DNA of 64,000 nucleotides. Origin: Qipengyuania huizhouensis. Lineage in GTDB: Bacteria; Pseudomonadota; Alphaproteobacteria; Sphingomonadales; Sphingomonadaceae. Location of the stretch: positions 117,322 through 181,321 of the forward strand of contig NZ_JAIGNT010000005.1 of the NCBI RefSeq assembly GCF_019711635.1. Direction: 5' to 3'. Under the pieces are notes generated by a model, which saw only the letters and a program-made list of their open reading frames with translations, searched no databases and was not told where the DNA came from. The first letter of the stretch is position 1. The number at the start of each line of letters is the position of its first letter. Made by a program: the position numbers and the translations under genes. Below are positions 17,208-23,971 of this stretch, one piece after another.

Positions 17208-17828
17208 ATGACTCGTATCTTCGCCATCCGCACCTTCCTGCTGGGCGCATTTGCGCTTGCCCTTTCGGCCTGCGGGATCAACTCCGTCCCCGCCGCGGAA
17301 GAAAACGCCAAGGCCAAATGGGCCGATGTGGAGGCGCAGTTCCAGCGCCGCGCCAATTTGATCCCCAATCTGGAACAGATCGTGATGTCCTCCGCCGAGC
17401 AGGAGCGACAGACGCTCAACGAGGTGATCGAGGCGCGCGCATCGGCGACACGGCCCGAGATCCAGCTTGACGAAGGCGATCTCAACGATCCCGCCAAGAT
17501 GCAGCAGTACCAGCAGGCTCAGAACCAGCTGGGCGGCGCACTCAGCCGCCTGCTCGTTTCGGTCGAACGCTATCCCGAACTGCGCAGCCAGGACAATTTC
17601 GGCCGCTTCATGACTCAGCTCGAAGGTACCGAAAACCGTATCGCGGTCGCCATTCGCGACTATAACGAAGCGGTCCGCCAGTATAACACCACCATCCGCA
17701 CTTTCCCCGATACGATCGGCGCGAACATCATCCATGGTGCGGAACCGCTGGTGCCTTACGAAGCCGTCAGCGAAGGCGCAGAAACTGCGCCTCAGCTCGA
17801 CATGCGCAGCGACGCCGAAGCCAACTGA
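17208..17828 (+). CDS. lemA: LemA-family lipoprotein
   Basis: A 206-residue LemA-type helical bundle. Conserved segments include EAQFQRRANLIPNLEQIV, QLGGALSRLLVSVERYPEL and the C-terminal AIRDYNEAVRQYNTTIRTFP. Instead of a plain N-terminal membrane anchor, the start MTRIFAIRTFLLGAFALALS ends in a lipobox with Cys22 (L-S-A-C), so the protein is probably lipid-anchored. LemA proteins commonly neighbour TPM-domain proteins, as here (20 bases to the next gene), and the pair is thought to act in envelope maintenance. The biochemical role is unknown. Confidence 0.92.
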   Translation: MTRIFAIRTFLLGAFALALSACGINSVPAAEENAKAKWADVEAQFQRRANLIPNLEQIVMSSAEQERQTLNEVIEARASATRPEIQLDEGDLNDPAKMQQYQQAQNQLGGALSRLLVSVERYPELRSQDNFGRFMTQLEGTENRIAVAIRDYNEAVRQYNTTIRTFPDTIGANIIHGAEPLVPYEAVSEGAETAPQLDMRSDAEAN

Positions 17829-17848
17829 AGCGCGCGGGAGGCGCGACC

Positions 17849-18682
17849 ATGAACCGCATCCTCGGTCTGCTGCTGCTTCTGGCGGCCGCGCTCGGCCTCG
17901 CCTCGCCTGCGTTGGCGCAGCCCGTGTTCCCCGAACGCGGCACTGCACCGGTCGTCGATGAGGCGAATATCATCGACGAGACAACCGAAGCCGAACTGAC
18001 CCGCAAGCTCGCCGAGTTCGAAGAGCGCAACCAGCGCCAGTTCGTGATCGCCACCGTACCCGACCTGCAGGGATACGACATCGCCGAATACGGCTATCAG
18101 CTCGGCCGCAACTGGCAGCTTGGCGATGCCGAGAACGATGACGGGATTATCCTGCTCGTCGCCCCGAATGAACGGCAGATGCGGGTCGAAGTCGGCTATG
18201 GCCTCGAAGGTATCATCCCCGACGGGCTCGCCTTCGAATATGTCGAGGGGATGAAACCTTTTTTCCGCGAGGGTGATTATTCTGGCGGTATCAGCTGGGG
18301 TGCGGACCAGATTATTCGCCAGCTCGAACTGCCGCCGGAAGAAGCCGCGCAGATCGCCCAGGCTTCCGAGCAGCAGCGCGAAAGCAAGGATAGCGGATTT
18401 CCAATCGGCGGGCTGATCTGGCTCGCCTTCATCGTCTTCTTCTTCATCCTGCCGATGTTCAGCGGACGCGGCCGGCGAAGGCGCTATCGCCGCGGCCCGT
18501 GGGGCAATGCGGCAAGAGACATCATCCTGTGGGAAGCGGGCAAGGCGATTGCACGCGGTCTGGACGGCAATGGTGGCGGCTGGGGCGGCGGTGGCGGCTT
18601 TGGCGGCGGCGGAGGCGGTTTCGGCGGCTTCTCCGGCGGTGGCGGAAGTTTCGGTGGCGGCGGCGCCTCGGGAGGCTGGTAG
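17849..18682 (+). CDS. TPM-domain membrane protein (YgcG type)
   Basis: A 277-residue protein with a cleavable signal peptide (to LAQP, about residue 25) and an extracytoplasmic TPM domain at about 30-155, including VVDEANIIDETTEAEL, the RQFVIATVPDLQGYDI strand and VEVGYGLEGIIPDG. One transmembrane helix follows at about 188-206. A basic stop-transfer (RGRRRRYRRG) and a low-complexity Gly-rich tail of about 45 residues come last. Such tails are typical of YgcG-type proteins. TPM domains resemble thylakoid phosphatase folds, but activity here cannot be asserted. It lies between lemA and a second TPM gene that begins right after its stop codon. Confidence 0.9.
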   Translation: MNRILGLLLLLAAALGLASPALAQPVFPERGTAPVVDEANIIDETTEAELTRKLAEFEERNQRQFVIATVPDLQGYDIAEYGYQLGRNWQLGDAENDDGIILLVAPNERQMRVEVGYGLEGIIPDGLAFEYVEGMKPFFREGDYSGGISWGADQIIRQLELPPEEAAQIAQASEQQRESKDSGFPIGGLIWLAFIVFFFILPMFSGRGRRRRYRRGPWGNAARDIILWEAGKAIARGLDGNGGGWGGGGGFGGGGGGFGGFSGGGGSFGGGGASGGW

Positions 18683-19357
18683 ATGCGGTATCTGGACGAA
18701 GCACAGCACAAGATCGTCAGCGATGCGGTCGCAGCTGCCGAAAGCACGACCAGCGGCGAAATCGTCACCGTGCTGGCCGACCGGTCGGACGGTTACACCG
18801 ATATTGCACTGTGGTGGGCCATTGGTGCCAGCTTTACCGCGATGAGCATATTCGCTGCCTTTCCCGAATTTTTCCTCTCCTGGGTTGACTGGCTGGCGGG
18901 TGGTTGGACCGTGGAATGGACGCAGGGGCAGGTGCTCACCCTCGTGCTTGCGCTGGGCCTGGTAAAATTCTTCGGTGTACTGGCCATCCAGCTGTGGCAG
19001 CCGCTCAAGTTCGCCCTGATCCCTGGCCCCGTAAAACAACAACGGGTCCGAGATGCGGCGATCCGGAATTTCAAGGTCGGTGCAGAACGGCGCACACATG
19101 GTCGCACGGGGGTGATGCTTTACCTTTCGATGCGCGAACACCGCGCCGAAATCGTGGCCGACGAGCCCATTGCAGAGCGCGTTCACGCCGAAATCTGGGG
19201 CGAAGCCATGGCCGACATGCTGGCCGAAGTCAGCCGCGGCCGCATCGCAGACGGGCTGGCGGCAGGCGTGCGCGACGTGGGCCTGGTCCTTTCGGAGCAT
19301 TTTCCGCGCGACAAATATGACGAGAACGAACTGCCCGACCGGCTTATCGAAGTCTGA
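18683..19357 (+). CDS. TPM-domain membrane protein, second type
   Basis: A 224-residue protein whose ATG immediately follows the stop of the upstream TPM gene. A split TPM domain is visible: the N-terminal AAAESTTSGEIVTVLADRSD (about 18-37) and a C-terminal part from about residue 130 (RTGVMLYLSMREHRAEIVAD and later AEVSRGRIADGLAAGV). Two transmembrane helices lie between them (about 44-63 and 82-101). This arrangement is common for the partner of YgcG-type proteins in lemA-TPM-TPM clusters. It probably acts at the inner membrane with the two upstream products. Confidence 0.88.
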   Translation: MRYLDEAQHKIVSDAVAAAESTTSGEIVTVLADRSDGYTDIALWWAIGASFTAMSIFAAFPEFFLSWVDWLAGGWTVEWTQGQVLTLVLALGLVKFFGVLAIQLWQPLKFALIPGPVKQQRVRDAAIRNFKVGAERRTHGRTGVMLYLSMREHRAEIVADEPIAERVHAEIWGEAMADMLAEVSRGRIADGLAAGVRDVGLVLSEHFPRDKYDENELPDRLIEV

Positions 19358-19359
19358 CC

Positions 19360-19905
19360 GTGGCCGTTCCCGATCACGATGCGCCCGAAGAGGTGATGTG
19401 GCAGGGCAAGTTTGTCACAGCCAAAAAACGCGGACGCTGGGAGTATGTGTCGCGCAGCCGGGGTATCCGGGCGGCAGTAATCCTCGCGATTGACGAGGAG
19501 GATCACGTTCTTCTGGTCGAACAATATCGCGTTCCGCTGGGGCGCAGTTGCATCGAACTTCCCGCCGGTTTGATCGGCGACGATGATGACGCCGCTGACG
19601 AAGAACCCCTGGCCGCCGCAGGGCGCGAGCTGGAGGAAGAAACCGGCTTCCGCGCCGCTACGCTCGAGAACATGGGCTGTTTCTACTCTTCTCCCGGAAT
19701 GGTCAGCGAGAGTTTCACGCTGGTACGCGCACGCGGCCTGACGAAGATCGGCGATGGCGGCGGAGTCGACGGTGAGAATATCACCGTCCACCGCGTTCCC
19801 CGCACCGAATTACCCCGCTTTCTCGATGAAAAGAGAAAGGCAGGTTGCGGCGTCGACGTGCGTATGCTCCTTCTGCTCGGGCAAGGAATTATCGAGGGAG
19901 AGTGA
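19360..19905 (+). CDS. NUDIX hydrolase
   Basis: A 181-residue NUDIX enzyme of the ADP-ribose pyrophosphatase group. The Nudix box runs from GLIGDDDDAADEE into AAAGRELEEETGFRA (REL-x-EE-x-G core at about 87-94), preceded by RVPLGRSCIELPAGL, the E-x-P-x-G block typical of ADP-sugar hydrolases. It probably hydrolyses ADP-ribose or a related nucleoside diphosphate sugar in the cytosol. The start is GTG 19360, two bases after the upstream stop. Two bases separate it from the SDR gene downstream, so all these genes appear co-transcribed from lemA onward. Confidence 0.93.
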   Translation: MAVPDHDAPEEVMWQGKFVTAKKRGRWEYVSRSRGIRAAVILAIDEEDHVLLVEQYRVPLGRSCIELPAGLIGDDDDAADEEPLAAAGRELEEETGFRAATLENMGCFYSSPGMVSESFTLVRARGLTKIGDGGGVDGENITVHRVPRTELPRFLDEKRKAGCGVDVRMLLLLGQGIIEGE

Positions 19906-19907
19906 AT

Positions 19908-20690
19908 ATGGCTGGCCGCTGCAAAGGAAAGTTGGCGCTGGTAACGGGCGCCGCCCAGGGGCTTGGTGCTGCGCATGCCCGCAGGCTCGCAGAAGAAGGC
20001 GCACGGGTCCTGTGCACCGATGTCAACGGCGAAGGCGCGGAAGCGACAGCCGCCCGGATCGTCGAGGAAGTAGGTGCCGGCCATGCCTATGGTGTCCAGC
20101 ATGACGTTACCGACCCCGAAGCATGGGAGCGCGTGGTCGAAGCGGCGGAACGCGAACTGGGCGGGCTCAACGTGCTGGTGAACAATGCCGGGATCGGTGT
20201 AGCGGGCAACATCGAGACCTGCGATTTCGAGGACTGGAAACGCTGCTTTTCGGTCAACGTCGATTCCATTTTCCACGGCTGCCAGAAGGCCTTGCCGCTG
20301 ATGCGCGAACACGCGCCGGGATCGATCATCAACATTTCCAGCATCGCCGGCCTTATCGCCAGCGACACCATGCCCGCCTACAATTCCAGCAAGGCAGCGG
20401 TATGGATGCTCTCGAAATCGATTGCGCTGCACTGCGCGAAGAACAACATGGATATCCGCTGCAACTCGGTCCATCCGACTTTCGTCGACACGCCGATCCT
20501 CGACGGGACGGCAAAGGCGCATAGCCTCGACAAGGGAATATTGCTGGAAAAGCTCGCTCGGCAGATCCCCCTGGGGAAAGTGGGGGAGCCGGACGATATC
20601 GCCAATGCGGTGGTCTATCTCGCCAGTGACGAGAGCAAGTTCATGACCGGTGCGGAGCTCAAGCTCGACGGCGGTATCTCGGCCATGTAA
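19908..20690 (+). CDS. Short-chain dehydrogenase/reductase
   Basis: A 260-residue classical SDR with the nucleotide-binding loop LVTGAAQGLG at 11-20, the NNAG motif at 92-95, catalytic Ser in NISS (about 144) and Y158/K162 in AYNSSK. D38 in CTDVN at the end of the second strand points to NAD(H) rather than NADP(H). The C-terminal block SKFMTGAELKLDGGIS is family-typical. The substrate is unknown. GAGGGAG lies just upstream of ATG 19908, and the gene is directly coupled to the NUDIX gene. It converges on the pspC operon. Confidence 0.93.
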   Translation: MAGRCKGKLALVTGAAQGLGAAHARRLAEEGARVLCTDVNGEGAEATAARIVEEVGAGHAYGVQHDVTDPEAWERVVEAAERELGGLNVLVNNAGIGVAGNIETCDFEDWKRCFSVNVDSIFHGCQKALPLMREHAPGSIINISSIAGLIASDTMPAYNSSKAAVWMLSKSIALHCAKNNMDIRCNSVHPTFVDTPILDGTAKAHSLDKGILLEKLARQIPLGKVGEPDDIANAVVYLASDESKFMTGAELKLDGGISAM

Positions 20691-20721
20691 AAATTGGGAC
20701 GCGGTATTGCCCCCGCGTCCC
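20688..20721 (-). terminator. Rho-independent terminator of the small-peptide/pspC operon
   Basis: On the minus strand, GGGACGCGG-GGGCAATA-CCGCGTCCC is followed by AATTTTT. The 9-bp stem occupies 20697-20705 and 20713-20721, directly after the pspC stop. The T-run overlaps the end of the convergent SDR gene. Confidence 0.8.
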
Positions 20722-20724
20722 GGT

Positions 20725-20946
20725 TCAATCGGCGATCAGAGCGATGCCGAGGTAGATCAGGATGAAGCTGCCGAAGCCGAGCAGTGTTCCGAGCACGAAG
20801 CCGACACGGACCAGCGTGGTGTCGATCCCGAAGTGGCGGCCGATCCCGGCGCAGACGCCCATCAGCTTGCCGTTATGGCGGTCGAGGCGAAACCCGCGGC
20901 TCGGCTTTACAGCATTGTCATCGTCGCGAAATTTGAGCTGGCTCAT
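20725..20946 (-). CDS. pspC: PspC-domain membrane protein
   Basis: A 73-residue protein consisting of a basic N-terminus (MSQLKFRDDDNAVKPSRGFR) and one PspC domain. The hallmark block KLMGVCAGIGRHFGIDTTLV at about 27-46 is followed by a long hydrophobic helix ending at LIYLGIALIAD. PspC proteins sit in the inner membrane and in enterobacteria help activate the phage-shock response. Here no pspA or pspB is adjacent. The start overlaps the stop of the upstream 39-residue peptide gene (ATGA), so the two are translationally coupled. A terminator follows its stop, making it the last gene of a three-gene operon behind a sigma-54-type promoter. Confidence 0.9.
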   Translation of the reverse strand: MSQLKFRDDDNAVKPSRGFRLDRHNGKLMGVCAGIGRHFGIDTTLVRVGFVLGTLLGFGSFILIYLGIALIAD

Positions 20947-21062
20947 ACCAGAACTCCACCGGGCATTGCGGGGATGATGGCCGTGGCGAAAAACACCGCG
21001 GAGACGGCCAGCGAGAAGACGGCTGCGAGAAATTTGCCGCCAGACTTTTCGGTATCGAACAT
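20943..21062 (-). CDS. 39-residue membrane peptide A (paralogue of peptide B)
   Basis: A short gene beginning MFDTEKSGGKFLAAVFSLAV, with one hydrophobic helix at about 11-30 and the C-terminal PAMPGGVLV. AGGAAAG lies 5 bases before the ATG at 21062, and the stop overlaps the pspC start, both strong signs of translation. It aligns without gaps over all 39 residues to peptide B, 39 bases upstream, with 16 identities including K10, LAAVF at 12-16, SA at 21-22, AI at 28-29 and P31-A32-x-P34-x-G36. No known family is recognised. It probably is a small inner-membrane protein acting with PspC. Confidence 0.82.
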   Translation of the reverse strand: MFDTEKSGGKFLAAVFSLAVSAVFFATAIIPAMPGGVLV

Positions 21063-21101
21063 GAGAACTTTCCTTTTATAAACTGGGTGTGGGCGATTGC
21101 G

Positions 21102-21221
21102 TCAGGCGATCAGGCCTGCGGGCGATGCGGGGACGATTGCGTAAGCCATCATGAGCGCCGATGCGCCGACGGCGAAAACAGCGGCGAGAGCTTTGTTGCT
21201 GGCAAATCCGAAAGCAGACAT
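21102..21221 (-). CDS. 39-residue membrane peptide B (paralogue of peptide A)
   Basis: The first gene of the operon. The product begins MSAFGFASNKALAAVFAVGA and ends MAYAIVPASPAGLIA, with one hydrophobic helix at about 11-30. ATG 21221 is chosen because AAGGGA lies about 9 bases upstream; an open frame extends to 21353 but would run through the promoter region. The same length and 16 of 39 identities with peptide A indicate a tandem duplication. About 50 bases separate the ATG from the expected transcription start of the sigma-54 promoter. Function unknown. Confidence 0.8.
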   Translation of the reverse strand: MSAFGFASNKALAAVFAVGASALMMAYAIVPASPAGLIA

Positions 21222-21282
21222 TGTGATAATTCCCTTAAACCTTGGCTGGTTCGGCGGACCATCCGGCGAACACAAACTACTT

Positions 21283-21298
21283 TGCAAAGGGCGTGCCA
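21283..21298 (-). promoter_or_regulatory. Sigma-54 (RpoN) -24/-12 promoter
   Basis: On the minus strand the sequence reads TGGCACG-CCCT-TTGCA, an exact match to the -24/-12 consensus TGGCACG-N4-TTGCA with correct spacing. The TGGCACG element is at 21298-21292 and the TTGCA element at 21287-21283. Transcription would start near 21272, about 50 bases before the first small peptide gene. The psp operon of E. coli also depends on sigma-54. Confidence 0.82.
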
Positions 21299-21355
21299 AA
21301 CTCGAAAATTGGCTGAATTCGGCCATTCCAAACTTAACCGAGACCTCCAGCACCG

Positions 21356-21380
21356 TTCACCAATCCGAAAGGTTGGTGAA
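21356..21380. promoter_or_regulatory. Inverted repeat, candidate enhancer site for a sigma-54 activator
   Basis: TTCACCAA (21356-21363) and TTGGTGAA (21373-21380) form a perfect 8-bp inverted repeat with a 9-base spacer. Its centre lies about 73 bases upstream of the -24 element, where enhancer-binding proteins such as PspF bind. A further TGGTGA half-site follows at about 21412-21417. It also lies upstream of the divergent recF, so a role there cannot be excluded. Confidence 0.6.
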
Positions 21381-21450
21381 TTTTCCCAACATTTGGATTT
21401 CGCCTTTCGGCTGGTGAGCCTCATCCGCAATCGCTAGGGCTTGCGCTCCC

Positions 21451-22536
21451 ATGCTTGACCGCATTTCCCTCAGCCGTTTCCGCAATCACGAGGCGACCGA
21501 ACTGGTCGGCACCTCGCGCTTCAACCTGCTCGTGGGCGACAATGGCGCAGGCAAGACCAATGTGCTCGAGGCGCTGTCCCTGCTTTCGCCCGGGCGCGGG
21601 CTGAGACGGGCCAATCTCGCGGAAATCGTGATGCATGGGGCCGGCGCCGGTTTCGGGGTCGGGGCCAGCCTGGCTGCAGGCGACGTGGGCAACGATCCTG
21701 TGCGCCTCGCCACCTATTGCGAGAGTGCCCATCCGGGTCGCCGCCGCGTCCGCATCAACGGGGCGGACACCACAGCCACGGCGCTGGGCGAATGGATCGC
21801 GCTGACCTGGCTGACCCCGGCGATGGACGGGCTATTCACCGGCCCTTCTGCCGACCGCCGCCGCTTCCTCGACCGTATGTCCCTCGCCCTCGATCCCGCC
21901 CATGCACAACATGCCGCTCGATACGAGAGCGCCTTGCGTGAACGCAATCGCCTACTCTCCGACGAGCGTATTCCCGAAGCTGCATGGCTCGACGCCATCG
22001 AAGCGCAGATGGTGGACCATGGTGGCCGCTTGATCGCGGGGCGGGCAGCGCTGGTCGATACGCTGATGGCACGGATCGCGCATATGCCGAGCGAGCCCTT
22101 CGCCCGCCCGGCCATCACCTATACGCCGGGCGGTGCCGACAGTGCAGAGGCGCTTTCACAGGCGCTGTTCGAGGGCCGCAGGCGCGACCGCGCCGCCCAG
22201 CGCACGCTTGCCGGCCCGCATCGCGACGAGCTGGAAGTTATCCATGCGGCCAAGCGCGTCCCTGCGGCGCAAAGTTCCACTGGCGAACAGAAGGCCATGC
22301 TTGTGGCTATCACCCTCGCCCATGCCGCGCTAGCGGCACAGGGACGCGCGGGCGTCCTTCTGCTCGACGAAGTTGCCGCGCATCTCGATCCGGTTCGCCG
22401 CACGGCGCTGTTCGAGCAGCTATCCGCCAGCGGCGCGCAAGTATGGATGACCGGGACGGAAATCGCGCCATTCGACAGTATCGCCGGGGATGCGGCGATC
22501 TGGCGCGTGTCGGGCGGAACGGCCGATCCCGCTTAG
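21451..22536 (+). CDS. recF: DNA replication and repair protein RecF
   Basis: RecF is an SMC-like ATPase that loads RecA at gapped DNA together with RecO and RecR. The 361-residue protein has Walker A GDNGAGKT at 29-36, the RecF signature LSPGRGLRRANLAEIV, the ABC-type signature region SSTGEQKAMLVAI and Walker B VLLLDEVAAHLD. The N-terminal ISLSRFRNHEATEL strand pair is typical. It stands alone, away from dnaA and dnaN, and its stop overlaps that of the convergent esterase by 4 bases. Confidence 0.97.
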   Translation: MLDRISLSRFRNHEATELVGTSRFNLLVGDNGAGKTNVLEALSLLSPGRGLRRANLAEIVMHGAGAGFGVGASLAAGDVGNDPVRLATYCESAHPGRRRVRINGADTTATALGEWIALTWLTPAMDGLFTGPSADRRRFLDRMSLALDPAHAQHAARYESALRERNRLLSDERIPEAAWLDAIEAQMVDHGGRLIAGRAALVDTLMARIAHMPSEPFARPAITYTPGGADSAEALSQALFEGRRRDRAAQRTLAGPHRDELEVIHAAKRVPAAQSSTGEQKAMLVAITLAHAALAAQGRAGVLLLDEVAAHLDPVRRTALFEQLSASGAQVWMTGTEIAPFDSIAGDAAIWRVSGGTADPA

Positions 22537-23234
22537 CCCTCGTCGGGCAGAGCCGCCTGAACCTCGTCCAGCGTATCGGCCACCAGCGCATCGATCCCTT
22601 CTGCCGTCGGATGGATGCGGTCCGACTGGAACAGCGAGGGGTCCTGATAGATGCTTTCCAGCCAGAAGGGCACCAGCTGCGCATCATATTCGCTGGCCAG
22701 CTCACCATAGAGCTCATCGAACTGCTGCTGGTATTCGGGGCCGTAATTCGGCGGCGCGCGCATCCCCATCAGCAGGACCGGTATCTCGCGGCTCTGCAAT
22801 TCCTCAAGCATTTCTTCGAAATTGGCCCGCGTATCGGCGGGCTGGATACCCCGCAGCATATCGTTGCCCCCCAGTTCAAGCAGGACGAGATCGGGCTTTG
22901 CCGCCTGCTGGTCGAGCACGAAACCCAGCCGTTGGCGACCGGCTGCGCTCGTGTCACCCGATACGCCTGCATCGACCACGCGGGCATTGATGCCCTGCTG
23001 CCGCAGTGCCCGTTCGAGCCGTTCCGGATACCCCTCGTGTTCCGCGAGATTGTATCCCGCGAACAGGCTGTCACCGAACGCAAGGATGCGCCGTTCCTCG
23101 CCCTCCACCGCAATATCCTCGGGTGCCGCGGTTTCGCTGGAGGGAGCATCCGCGATCTCCGCATCCTCCGCCTCGCTTCCGCAAGCGGCGAGCGAAAGGG
23201 CGAGCAGGGGTATCGACAAACTACTGAGGCGCAT
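22533..23234 (-). CDS. tesA: TesA-like GDSL arylesterase, lipoprotein form
   Basis: A 233-residue SGNH hydrolase with block I ILAFGDSLFAGYNL (nucleophile S56), block III LLELGGNDMLRG and block V DRIHPTAEGI with the catalytic Asp/His. It hydrolyses short esters and thioesters. Unlike soluble periplasmic TesA, it begins MRLSSLSIPLLALSLAAC with a lipobox at Cys18, followed by an acidic linker, so it is probably membrane-anchored. It is divergent from an ABC ATPase/permease pair resembling ybbA-ybbP, the same neighbourhood as tesA in E. coli. ATG 23234 places the signal peptide at the N-terminus. Confidence 0.92.
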   Translation of the reverse strand: MRLSSLSIPLLALSLAACGSEAEDAEIADAPSSETAAPEDIAVEGEERRILAFGDSLFAGYNLAEHEGYPERLERALRQQGINARVVDAGVSGDTSAAGRQRLGFVLDQQAAKPDLVLLELGGNDMLRGIQPADTRANFEEMLEELQSREIPVLLMGMRAPPNYGPEYQQQFDELYGELASEYDAQLVPFWLESIYQDPSLFQSDRIHPTAEGIDALVADTLDEVQAALPDEG

Positions 23235-23281
23235 CGGCGGACTTCCTTGTGTGGATATGGCGCTTCTGCCATCGCAGCCAT

Positions 23282-23971
23282 GTGACAACTTCTCAAGATG
23301 CGATCATCGCGCGCGACCTGCGCCTCACCCTCGGCTCCTCCGAAGCACCGGTAGAAATCCTCAAGGGCCTCGACCTGACCATCAAGGCCGGGGAAACCGT
23401 GGCGTTGCTTGGTCCGTCCGGCTCCGGCAAGAGTTCGCTCATGGCGGTGCTGTCGGGACTGGAACGTGCCAGTTCGGGCACGTTGCAGATCGCGGGGCAG
23501 AACTTCGCCACTCTGGATGAAGACGAACTGGCCCGGGCCCGCCGTGGGCGGATCGGTATCGTCCTCCAGGCCTTCCACCTGCTGCCGACGATGACTGCAC
23601 TGGAAAATGTCGCCACGCCGATGGAGCTTGCTGGCGAAAGCGATGCGCAGGCCCGGGCGAAGGCTGAACTGGAGGCCGTGGGCCTTGGCCACCGGCTGGA
23701 CCATTACCCGCAGCAGCTTTCCGGCGGCGAGCAGCAGCGCGTCGCCATCGCCCGCGCCACCGCGCCCCGCCCCGAACTGATCTTCGCGGATGAACCGACC
23801 GGCAATCTAGACGCCGCGACCGGTCACGAAATCGTGGAGCTGCTCTTCAAACGCCGTGCAGAAACGGGCGCGACCCTGCTGGTCATCACGCACGACCCCG
23901 AACTGGCAGATCATTGCGAGCGGGTGCTGACGCTCGGCGATGGCCGCATTGCGAGCGACACCTCTGCATGA
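23282..23971 (+). CDS. ybbA: ABC transporter ATP-binding protein (YbbA/LolD type)
   Basis: A 229-residue ATPase with Walker [11 protein letters not shown]-loop [17 protein letters not shown], signature [13 protein letters not shown], Walker [14 protein letters not shown] and the switch histidine in VITHDPEL. It belongs to the MacB/LolD group that energises FtsX-type permeases. I place the start at GTG 23282 ([13 protein letters not shown]) because family members begin near there; an ATG at 23249 would add 11 residues. Its stop overlaps the ATG of the permease gene (ATGA), so they form one system. The substrate is unknown; the tesA neighbourhood suggests lipid or envelope work. Confidence 0.93.
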   Translation: MTTSQDAIIARDLRLTLGSSEAPVEILKGLDLTIKAGETVALLGPSGSGKSSLMAVLSGLERASSGTLQIAGQNFATLDEDELARARRGRIGIVLQAFHLLPTMTALENVATPMELAGESDAQARAKAELEAVGLGHRLDHYPQQLSGGEQQRVAIARATAPRPELIFADEPTGNLDAATGHEIVELLFKRRAETGATLLVITHDPELADHCERVLTLGDGRIASDTSA

